A stretch of DNA of 64,000 bases. Origin: Tetradesmus obliquus (taxonomy: Eukaryota > Chlorophyta > Chlorophyceae > Sphaeropleales > Scenedesmaceae). How positions within the stretch are numbered: the stretch's first letter is position 1; every line of letters begins with the position of its first letter. Of the stretch, positions 55,801-64,000 are shown one piece after another. The stretch covers positions 3,136,501 through 3,200,500 of the forward strand of contig CP126201.1 of assembly GCA_030272155.1 (NCBI GenBank), read 5' to 3'. The position numbers were made by a program, and so were the translations under genes. The notes under the pieces were generated by a model. The model saw nothing but the letters and a program-made list of their open reading frames with translations, made no database searches and was not told the origin of the DNA.

Positions 55801-58077
55801 TCTCCACCACACGGAACACCGCCACACCAGACTGCAGCAGGCAGGAGCACCGTTCTTGCGGTCAAGATGCTGCTGCTCTCTCTTAGCAGGCATGCAAGGT
55901 CACAGCTTTAGCCCAGCATCTCTTCAAGACATCAGTACGCGGCAAGCATGAGCACAGAGCACAAGCTGCCTTGTTCCGATCATGCAACTGATGCATGTGC
56001 TCTGCTCACCTCATTGTCCTCCTTCTCCTCTGCGTGCTTTGCTGCTGCTGCAGCGCCTGCCGCCGCCGCTGCTGCTCCAGCTGCAGCTGCAGCTGCCTGC
56101 ACGTCCCTGTTTGGAGCAGCAGACGGCACACGCGCAGGAGCACACGGCCTGCGCCCTGCACCCTTATCATCCTTTTCTGGGCTGCTGCCTGCGTTTGCTG
56201 CTGCTGTGGCTGCTGCTGCTTTGCTGCGTGATGCGTGCAATGCTGCTGTGTTGAAGCTGCCGCTGGCTCGCAGGCTGGAGCGCACAGACTGTGATGGGTC
56301 AATGCTGAGGCCCCAGTTGCCAGAGGACTTGTTCACTGCATGAGCAAGCAAGAATGGTAGAAGAGGCAGCTTGCAGGAAAGCCCACTATGCAGGTGTGAA
56401 GGTGTTTTTTTAGTGCAGTCGTATTGTCACAGCACTCACGAGGAAGAGTTATGTTTGCACCAGTGCACAGCAGGCAGCTTTGTGCACCAGATGATGTGCA
56501 GCGCAACCCCAAAGCAGGATAAACATCCAGGAGGTACTTCACCCCCTTGCAGGCTGTTGCAGGCAACACACAGTCTGCTGGGGACTTGCTGCTCAACAGG
56601 TAGAAGGCACTCAACGCAACCAGCCCAGCCAGCTGGCTACTCACTGTTAGTGCTGCGCCCTGCAGCCTGGCTGCCAGACATCCAAGAGGGCAGCGGCACA
56701 GCATCCGTGCCGCCGCGCACAGTGATGGCGCGCCGCTCACGCGCGTTGTAGGACTCCTGGGCCTTCAACTCTGCAGCGCACCCAAAATGCATGGATCAAC
56801 CAGTCAGTCAACCGGAAGTCGTGTAGTGGGAGGCATGCAGTCATCAGCTGCTGTGCCAGCACAGCTGGTTCATTAAAGAGGCGCCCCTGCTGCGCTGCGT
56901 TCTTCAACGAGTGGGCACTGTGTGGCAATATATGTGCTGCCGCTGCAATGCATGCTTGCAACACAACATGGCCCTGAGTGCAGGAGGGCACCAGCTGCTG
57001 CAGCTGTTGCTGGCCCTCTGTATGCCAGCAGCATCTTTGTGCTTTTGATCAACGCTGTAGCACTCACTCAGCAGGTACTTGTATAGGTACTGCAGCAGCT
57101 CCAGCAGCTCCACCCTGGAGCCTCGGGACAGCTTGCTGACATGAATGTCCTGCAAGTGCAGGGACCACCAGCAGCAGCAGCAGCAGCAGCAGCAGGGCGG
57201 CAAGTATAATGGTCGTGCTACAAGCCACAGCAATGCCGTTGCGGGGTAGAAGGCACAACAACGAATCTGAGCTGTGTAACTGCATGAGTAAGGTGGCAAG
57301 CCTGGCCCCAGCGCCTACTGACTATGTTGTTTAAACTGCTGCTGCTGCTGCTTGTGTTGCACCTGTGGCTTGTTTGCAGTTGGCAGCTCACCCTTGTGAG
57401 GTTGATGGCAGTGAAGCCCAGCTGCAACACCTTGTAGTTGCCAATTGACTCATATTCGTTGGATGCATGGTAGTTCACCTGCAGGAACGTGCGCAGACGC
57501 GCTTTGCAATTGCATGCAAGCCCAATGCTTAAACACCAACATACATGCCGCAGGTAATTGGCAGCACTGCTTGGCACTAGCGCAGCACCATCTGCAAACA
57601 CAGAGCGAATGGTTGGTTGCTACTTCTGCTTGCGCTTGTTAGCAACCTTGGCTCCTTGAAGCACGTATCTGCTCAAGCTGTTGCTGCTGCTGCATTATCG
57701 TGCCTGACTTGCAACACTGCTGAACATTGGCAGCAGGCCCGGCACCCCACCTTGCCCATTGGGATAGCATCTTTGAAGTAGGCATCCAGCAGCTGACAAA
57801 ACACAGCTCCAGAAGCAAACTGCTCCAGCCTGCAAGGCATGTGAACAGCAGGCCTGAATAACAAAATGTGCAGCTTTGCTTTGCATATTGTGATCACAGA
57901 ACCTGCAGCATGCTTGCGTCGTGAAGCGCATGTGCTGTGCTGTAGCAGCTCAGCATACCTGCTTAATTGCAGCTGCAGCAGCCCATTCACCCATTCCAGC
58001 AACTCAGTCTTGCTGGCATAGATGTTCCCCTCCGCTTGCGGCTCCCTGTCTTTGTCCTTGCTCGGCAAAGTGGCCAT
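49818..58077 (-). CDS. EB1-like calponin-homology and MORN-repeat fusion protein
   Basis: Seventeen exons in continuous phase encode 838 aa: 58,077-57,959, 57,829-57,751, 57,478-57,392, 57,149-57,068, 56,770-56,645, 56,335-56,010, 55,831-55,701, 55,535-55,389, 55,168-55,024, 52,665-52,555, 52,336-52,118, 51,875-51,745, 51,526-51,337, 51,009-50,890, 50,727-50,631, 50,395-50,247 and 50,075-49,818. Residues about 17-122 match the microtubule-binding CH domain of EB1 (ELLEWVNGLLQLQLSRLEQ, SGAVFCQLLDAYF, YKVLQLGF). Residues 123-410 are low complexity with Ala-rich stretches; 415-500 are Gln/Leu-rich and probably coiled coil. About eight or nine MORN repeats follow (515-725), such as YEGQWAKGLREGCG and RYEGHWEKGKKHGW. 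An Ala-rich helical tail ends the protein. The EB1 C-terminal dimerisation domain is not seen. A cytoskeletal or ciliary role is inferred. The 2.36-kb intron 9 holds a hAT element. Confidence 0.8.
51195..51288 (-). pseudogene. Duplicated partial MORN exon inside an intron
   Basis: About 94 bp here duplicate 51,333-51,425, the 3' half of exon 13 with its splice donor. The copy could encode GWGCCSFFNGDVYEGQWAKG but lacks a good acceptor. Splicing exon 13 directly to 51,009 keeps normal MORN spacing, so this copy is probably skipped. Confidence 0.75.
52737..52744 (+). repeat. Left target-site duplication of the hAT element
   Basis: ACCATATG is repeated exactly at 54,797-54,804, outside the element ends. 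Eight-base duplications are typical of hAT insertion. Confidence 0.88.
53170..53610. repeat. About 120-bp tandem repeat inside the hAT element
   Basis: Three to four units with GCATGCACGGCAGCTGCC at 53,235, 53,354 and 53,475 give a period of 119-121 bp. Each unit includes CACAGCCATACAGCTG and a CTGCTGTGAGGCAG block. Confidence 0.9.
53748..54291 (+). pseudogene. Decayed reading frame inside the hAT element
   Basis: A frame opens with MADKRKAEESPIL and runs 63 codons to TAG (53,937-53,939). It continues open after the TAG to about 54,100, then a second frame encodes FPGNDDVLPLPYMDEEV up to a stop at 54,291. The peptide is Pro/Ser/Glu-rich, and I recognise no domain. It could be the remnant of an element-encoded or captured gene; an intron between the two parts is also possible. 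Confidence 0.4.
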
Positions 58078-58579
58078 GTCTAGGCGGGCATGCACTGCTG
58101 CTGTACTATCAGCTGCTGCTGTCAGTCCCTGGTCGAAGCAGGCCTGGCAAACAATGCTTCGAAGAGCAGTTGAAACTTTTCAATGAAATTCTTTCACACT
58201 CATCCGGCAGGATGCTCGCTGGCTCCTTTGCCGCGCAGCTGAGACTGCTCTGGCTGGTGGGGGCCTCGAAGATAAATGGCTTCGAGATAATATGCAAAAC
58301 ATTACGAAACAATGGAAGGAGGAGCCGAACCTGTTGTCACACGCTGCAGGTGCGCGTCATGAACCTCAAGAGATTCAACAAGTAAAAGTTGGGGTTACGA
58401 ACGCTCTACACCAAGAACTAGTCCGCTTTGCTGAATAAACTGTAGCAGCTATGTCAGATGGCTGCTCCGCACTGTGTTTTTTGCTGAAGATTCATTACTG
58501 CACTCACTGACTGCTTTCACCCTGACAAGCCAGCATGGAACACTCGAGCTCCATGAGATTATGACGTAAATCTGCAACA
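58078..58579. promoter_or_regulatory. Divergent intergenic region between CH-MORN and ARL6
   Basis: About 500 bp separate the two start codons, which face away from each other, so the stretch must hold both promoters. I see no clear TATA box and no other gene. Confidence 0.45.
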
Positions 58580-60352
58580 ATGGGGTTCTTCAGTAAGCTG
58601 CTAGATCTGCTTGGGCTGAACGGTCAGAAGGTGAGCCGAGTTGATGGTAGTCAGCCAGTACAGCAGTACCGCTGCTGCAGCACCGCAGCAAGACCGTCTT
58701 GCTTGAAGGGTATGTGCAGCAGCGCCATGACACATACATTGCTCCTCAGGTCAACGTGCTGGTTGTGGGGCTGGATAACAGTGGGAAAACCACAACCATT
58801 GAGCGCCTCAAGGTGTGGCTCACAAGCTCAGCCAGCACTGACACTGTGATGAGTGATGAACCAGTGCTCACTGACTAACTTTACACAATTGAGAGAGCGG
58901 CTTGATGATTTGAACACTCAGCTGCTGCCCTTCACACTGTGTTGCACTTGCAGCCGAAGAACAAGCAAAGCAATGAGGTGGCTCCCACAGTTGGACTCAG
59001 TGTGGAGCAGTTTCAAAGAGGGTATGTGCTTGCAGGACAGCCATGATGTTACAGCATTGAGAACAGCCAGCTCAAGGCGAATGCTACGTTTCAGAACCAG
59101 CGCAAATCAGCGGCTGGCTGTCACATGCAACTGCGCCAGCTACTTTAAAGCGGCCTCAGCCTACAGTGCGGTGCTCTAGCAGCACTGCTCGTATCACACA
59201 AACCAAAGGCAGCAGCAGGGCAGCAGCAGCAGCAGCAGCAACAGCCTACTGCAAGCTCACACAAGCAAGCAGTCTGCCGTAAGGCTGCTGCCTCTGCTGC
59301 CTGACCCAACACATAGCATGTCTTGGGTGCATGCAGGGGCTTGACGCTGACTGTGTTTGACATGTCGGGCGCTGGCCGCTACCGGCTGCTGTGGGAGCAG
59401 TACTACCTGGAAACCCAGGCAGTCATCTTTGTGGTGGACAGCGCTGACAGGCTGCGGCTGTGAGTAGCGCGCTGCTGGGTGCTGCTAGCATGTTGGTCTA
59501 CAGCTGCTGTGACTAGAGCAGCTGCAGGGGCAGGGCTATGCTGCCTGGCGGTGGCAGGCAGTGAGGGTGCTCGTCCTGCAAAGTGCAGGCGGCAATCAGG
59601 GCAGCAGCATGCGCGGTGCTCAGCATGACACCACAGCAGCAGCAGCAGCAGCAGCAGGCCGCCTGCATCTCTACATCATGCATAGCCGCAGCTGTCATCA
59701 CTCTGGTGCACGTCAGCAGCAGGTCAGCAGTATTGCTTGGCCTTTTCATTCTGCAGGGTGGTGGCCAAGGATGAGCTGGACAACATGCTTGCCAACCAGC
59801 AGCTGGGGCGGCGCGTGCCGCTGCTGTTCCTGGCCAACAAGATGGACCTGCCCTCAGCGCTCACGCCCGTGGAGCTGGCACAGGTGCGCCCTGTGCACAT
59901 GCATTGCAGAAGCACGTGCTACTGACAACAGCAGTTGTTGGTTTGTGCTACCGACACCAGACGTGTACTGTATGGTGTTGGACAGCGCCTACGTTAACAA
60001 ACTTGTGTGGCTTGTGCAAGTCCAGCAGCCATGACTTGCTGGTTTGTGGGAGTGCAGCTTCTGCAAGACATTCATGCACGTACCTTGCATCAGCTTGAAG
60101 GCTTATGCTGATTGAAGGCATACCTTCTGCAAGCTGGCATGCCTGCCGAACACATGCCTCCCAAGCATGCCGTCATGTCGTGTCACACAACTGAAACTGC
60201 AACTGCATCCTATGCTGTTCTTTCATCCACAGGCTTTCCACCTGGAGGAAATCCGTGAGCGGCCTTGGCAGATTGTGCCCAGCAACGCACTCACTGGCGA
60301 GGGCCTGGACAGGGGCATGGACTGGCTGGCAGAGAAGCTGCTGCGCAAGTGA
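58580..60352 (+). CDS. ARL6: ADP-ribosylation-factor-like GTPase 6 (BBS3)
   Basis: Six exons (58,580-58,630, 58,750-58,812, 58,954-59,021, 59,337-59,459, 59,757-59,883 and 60,233-60,352) encode 183 aa, close to the usual ARL6 length. The protein has the P-loop GLDNSGKT (about 24-31), switch [12 protein letters not shown], the ARL6-type switch [23 protein letters not shown] for guanine specificity and SNALTGEG. The N-terminal [13 protein letters not shown] can form the amphipathic membrane helix of the family. In other organisms GTP-bound ARL6 recruits the BBSome coat that sorts membrane proteins in cilia. FDMSG instead of the common ARF WDVGG separates it from ARF1 and ARL2/3. The position after SG in switch II, Gln in most ARL6 proteins known to me, is Ala here. 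Confidence 0.93.
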
Positions 60353-60931
60353 TGCCGCATCTTCATTGCCGCATCATCGCTGTGGCAGGGCTCTGGCTGT
60401 GCAGTGCTGGCTGTGTGCTAAATGATAGTAAGAATTTGGTTGCAAGTGTTTTTCGGTGAAGGTGTGACAAGATTCGTCGTTTCTGCACCTGGGGGCATCA
60501 AGCATGCTCAATGGTGTGCTTGCATTTGGCAAGTTGGCACGCTTGGCGGAGGAAGCAGCTCCGCCCTGTTTGCACTTGTAACTGTCGTCTGGGGCTGTAT
60601 GGTGTATGTCTCAAATTAACATACAGCTCAGGATGCTACGCCATTGTCCAGGCGCTCCAATTGCTAGTGGTGTTGTGCTGGGCTGATGTTGTGTCAGCCT
60701 GTTTTGTAATTCATACATAAAACCAGCAGGGTGACCTTGCAATGCTCTCGTCTTCGCCCAATGTCGAGTTTGCATACCTATCGTGCTACGTTATCTTGTT
60801 GTCAACGGCGTGCTGTAAATGACGTGCGGCAGTGCTTGCACAAGACAGCAGAAGACACGTGACTACTAGTAGTGCTCGTTCCTCCGCAGGCTGCATGGTA
60901 CCATCGGCCTTTCAGCAGCAATAGGTTCTTC
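60353..60931. other. ARL6 3' flank and pseudouridine kinase 5' flank
   Basis: No coding exon is seen. TGTAA, the usual green-algal polyadenylation signal, occurs near 60,575 and 60,702 and could end the ARL6 transcript. Confidence 0.5.
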
Positions 60932-60985
60932 ATGTCGGTAGTAGTGATAGGTGGCGTTGTTTTGGACGTGCAGGCAAGTTGATTT

Positions 60986-61028
<43 letters not shown>

Positions 61029-61387
61029 TGCATCCCACCAGAAGCAGCAGAGATAGCAACAGGAGGAACTGACACCATCCTGCCTGCATCGATTGCAGGC
61101 ACACCCGGCTGATGCTAATATACAACGGGGCAGCTCAGTCCCTGGGAAGGTGCGTGCAGTAGGCCAGCACAACATGCATGCGCAGTTGGTTACACTGCCC
61201 TCCCATGCTGCACAAGTGGTGTTTGCTCAGCAGAACAACAGACGTGCCACCACATTCAACAGCTCCATCTCAGTGCTCTGGCTCCTTGGCAGCCATCATC
61301 TAGCCAACAAACGCTTCTGCCTGCAGGTTTCGCAAGTGCCAGGTGGTGTTGGCAGGAACATTGCCGAGGCAGCACACCACCTCTTGA

Positions 61388-61422
<35 letters not shown>

Positions 61423-62033
61423 GGTGTGCTGCTGGTGAGTGTTGTCGGGCAGGACGCTGCAGCAGATGCTCTGCTGGCAAACTTCAAGCAGCATGGGTGA
61501 GTGTGAGTGGCTATGGCAAGCCTGCACACCAGCGGTTCAGGAGCAGCAGGAGCAAGTGCATGCTAGCTAGGCGTTTTGAGCAGCATTGAGGCGCGCCGAG
61601 GACAGCTGAGTCATATACTACACCAGCAATCGGTTTGCCAAACCTTTCTGCAGTAACGCTGGCAGGTTTGCCCTGGCCCGAGTGCAACTGCAGCAGGCAT
61701 TGCAGGCAGGGCACCCCTCATCCTCTGCATAGTCGTGCCAAGTAAAGGCGCCACAGCAGCAGGAGCAGCAGCGGATTCATCAACATCTTGCTGTGGTCAT
61801 CAGTGTTCATGGTCCTGCAAGGCAGCAGCTGACCAATAGGCTGCTTGTTGGCTGGCTGCTTTGCTGCTCTGCCCAGGCTGTCTACTGCTGGCATCATCAG
61901 GAGCGCCACAGCATCAACACCATGCGTGGTGGCGGTTCTAGACAGGTGTGTGCATTTACATCAGCAGATGTGTCAACTTTGCATTTTCGAATGGGCATGT
62001 TGACTGTGCAGGCCAGTAGCAAGGCATAGTAAT

Positions 62034-62068
<35 letters not shown>

Positions 62069-63882
62069 GATGGCGGCTACATCCATCTTTGTGCACTGGC
62101 TCCTCTGCGAGCTTGTGATGCAGCAGCAAGCAGCCTGCTGCAGTGATGCATTTATTTCTCTGCTCGCTGAACCTCCTTGTACTTTATTTGTAGGGCATTG
62201 TTATTCTATATTGCCCATGCCCTGTCTTGCAGGTCTGGCGAGGTTGCTGCGTGCATTGCTGACGTGGCAGCTCCTGCAGCCGAGCTGACGCCTGATGTGG
62301 TGCAGCAGCACCTGCCAGCCATTCAGCAGGCAGGCCTGCTGGTGCTGGATGCAAACCTGCAGCAGCAAGCACTGGCAGCAGCAGCGCAGGCAGCTGCAGC
62401 AGCAGGCGTGCCTGTGCTGTTTGAGCCGGTGTCAGTGCCTAAGTCTGTGAGGTGAGTTCTGTGATCCTTGAGCACAGCTGTTATCTTGTTGCGTTGGCAA
62501 GAAGCAGACACAGACGATGCACTTCGTGCCAATGTGTGTTATGCATGCGTGTTATGTTGCCAGTCATACAGCAGGCAGGTTGGCTGGTGCTGGATGCAAA
62601 CCTGCAGCAGCAAGCACTGGCAGCAGCAGCACAGGCAGCTGCAGCAGCTGGCGTGCCTGTGCTGTTTGAGCCGATGTCAGTGCCTAAATCTATGAGGTGG
62701 GTTCTGTGATCGATGAGCATAGCTGGTGCTGCATTGAAATAAAAGTATACACATACGATGCACTGTTTGAGCCAAAGCGGTGTGATGCATGCATGCATAC
62801 CATGTTGTGGGTGTGAGCTGGTTGGTTTGCTAGCAGCTGCAATGCAACTGACGCCCGGCGGTGGCATCCGAACATGGCATTGCGCTATGCAAGCTGCATT
62901 GCCTGAACACCGATCACAAACTTAACTGCTGTACTTGCTGCAGATGCGGCTCGCACAGCTGTGCGAGCACATGTGTTTGCTGCATTGCCTGAACACCATT
63001 GCCAAACTCGGCTGTTGTACTTGCTGCAGATGTGTGCCTGTGCTGCAGCACCTCACCTTCATCACACCCAATGCAAATGAGCTGCTCACCATTGCAGCAG
63101 CAGTCCAGCAGCAGCAGCACACCAGCAGCCACACAGGCAGCGCTGCAAGCAGCAATGCTGCACTGCAGCAGCAAGTGTCACTGGAGCAAGCCAGCTGCCC
63201 TCAGCAGCTGCTGGCACAGCTGGCGCCTGCAGCCGCAACTGTGCTGTCACAAGGTAAACCTTGCTGCTTGCTGCTTGCTGCGTGCTGCGTGCTGCTCGCT
63301 CTGTGCTGCTTGCTGCGTGCAATTTTGCACTGGTCATGCTGCTTGCAACAGGACGTTCTGTCCGGTCGAGGCAACTGTGTTGGCGCTGGCCTGAGCTACC
63401 ATGTTGCGTCACCTGACTTCGGCTATGCACTCCGTGTTCCTGTATTCCCTGCCGCTGCTGCTGCAGGCTTGAAGCACATCATCCTCACCATGGGGTCACA
63501 AGGAGCAGCGCTGCTCACAATGCAGCCACAGCAGCACCATAGCCAGCAGCTGCACCAGCCGCAAAGCAGCAGCAGCAGCAGGAGCAGGGGCAGGAGGCAG
63601 CTCGTAGCGCACCACATCCCTGCTGCGCATGCTGCTGCTGTTGTCAACCTCAGCGGGGCAGGTGACACACTGACAGGCGGCGTTGCTGCTGCACTGTTAC
63701 GAGGTGCAAGCTTGCAGGAAGCATTAGCGGTGGGGGTTGCTGCAGCAAAGCTTGCAGTTGAGTGCAGTTTGAATGTGCCGGGCCCGACTCGAGGCATGCG
63801 GTACAGCAGTGTGTGGCAGCAGGCGCAGCAGCTGCTTGGCAAGATGCAGGTTTGGGAGTTCCCTGCTGCTTCTGCTTTGTAA
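60932..63882 (+). CDS. PUKI: pfkB-family pseudouridine kinase
   Basis: Seven exons give 396 aa in continuous phase: 60,932-60,973, 61,099-61,149, 61,327-61,496, 61,877-61,945, 62,233-62,451, 63,030-63,253 and 63,467-63,882. Intron 1 has a GC donor (CAG|GCAAGT). The start MSVVVIGGVVLDVQ is the usual first strand of the fold. Then come QRGSSVPGK, the substrate-side motif PGGVGRNIAEAAHHL, a polyglutamine insert, GEVAACIADV, LVLDANL, LFEPVSVPKSVR, TFITPNANEL and the ATP/catalytic motif NLSGAGDTLTGG. GGVGRNIAE, FEPVS and TPNANEL resemble pseudouridine kinases of plants and bacteria more than ribokinase or fructokinase. The enzyme would phosphorylate pseudouridine from RNA turnover to the 5'-monophosphate. 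Exon 6 ends with a Gln/Ser-rich insert. Ribokinase-like relatives remain possible. Confidence 0.82.
60990..61026 (+). repeat. CAG run in pseudouridine kinase intron 1
   Basis: About twelve CAG units lie in the first intron, shortly after the GC donor. Similar runs occur at about 61,390-61,421 (coding, exon 3) and 62,035-62,066 (intron 4). Confidence 0.9.
62560..62711 (+). pseudogene. Duplicated partial exon of the pseudouridine kinase gene
   Basis: About 150 bp duplicate the 3' half of exon 5 and its donor (62,316-62,465). The copy would encode LVLDANLQQQAL and VLFEPMSVPKSMR. No acceptor joins it in the phase required by exon 4 or exon 5, so it is probably skipped. Confidence 0.75.
62882..63029 (+). 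repeat. Duplicated splice-acceptor region before exon 6
   Basis: GCATTGCCTGAACACC and the later TGTACTTGCTGCAGATG occur twice, about 88-90 bp apart. The second copy is the acceptor that continues the frame into CVPVLQHL. The first could be an alternative acceptor. Confidence 0.7.
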
Positions 63883-64000
63883 CTGAATAACTTATCGCAA
63901 ATTTCACGTGTTGGATTCCAGAGGGGGGTGTATAGTATGGTAGCCGCAGCAGGTGGCTGTGGTAGGGGGCGTCCCGGGCTGCAGGCCATGAAGAGTTGCT
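63883..64000. other. Pseudouridine kinase 3' flank
   Basis: TGTAA overlaps the stop codon (63,878-63,882). No further gene can be identified before the window ends. Confidence 0.4.

Overview
The window is nuclear DNA from a green alga, probably a core chlorophyte (Chlorophyceae; Scenedesmaceae is a guess). The grounds are intron-rich genes with GT-AG and a few GC-AG introns, pervasive CAG/CTG tracts inside and outside exons that create long spurious poly-Q/A/S/L frames, a family of MYND-finger paralogues, a Dualen/RandI-type retroelement and a plant-type pseudouridine kinase. All exon models here were built by eye from splice consensus and reading-frame continuity; no transcript or database evidence was available.

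Left two thirds (1-33,772). A MYND-finger gene (copy 1) starts at 1,895 and its last exon is cut at 5,136. The missing 3' end lies 28 kb away, at 33,367-33,772. Everything between is a nested transposon. A dual-endonuclease non-LTR retrotransposon (5,137-33,358) is flanked by the 8-bp duplication ATTGAGGC, and it is itself interrupted by a 15.9-kb CACTA DNA transposon (15,858-31,735) flanked by TGG. Removing the CACTA element and one TGG joins the RNase H domain of the retroelement in frame, giving a single 3,939-residue polyprotein. Its apparent domains are two N-terminal hydrophobic segments, two Josephin-like cysteine-protease-like domains, an APE-type endonuclease, reverse transcriptase, a PHD finger, a degenerate PCIF1-like methyltransferase domain, RNase H and a PD-(D/E)XK endonuclease. 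The CACTA element has 46-bp terminal inverted repeats, arrays of a CTGGACA heptamer at both ends, an apparently intact eight-exon Tnp2-like transposase (1,285 aa), a second six-exon gene of unknown function (745 aa) and several tandem repeat arrays.

Middle (34,400-48,700). Three more MYND paralogues follow: copy 2 (+), copy 3 (-) and copy 4 (-). They share three-exon structure, intron phases, an upstream promoter-like motif and a 3' minisatellite. Copies 1-3 each carry several independent lesions. Copy 4 is uninterrupted except for one in-frame TAG.

Right part (49,800-63,900). Here lie three ordinary-looking genes: a 17-exon minus-strand gene fusing an EB1-like calponin-homology domain to MORN repeats, the divergently transcribed small GTPase ARL6/BBS3, and a pfkB-family pseudouridine kinase. 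One intron of the CH-MORN gene contains a 2.05-kb hAT-type element with the perfect 8-bp duplication ACCATATG. ARL6, with the cytoskeletal CH-MORN gene beside it, suggests ciliary or microtubule functions, but the link is only positional.
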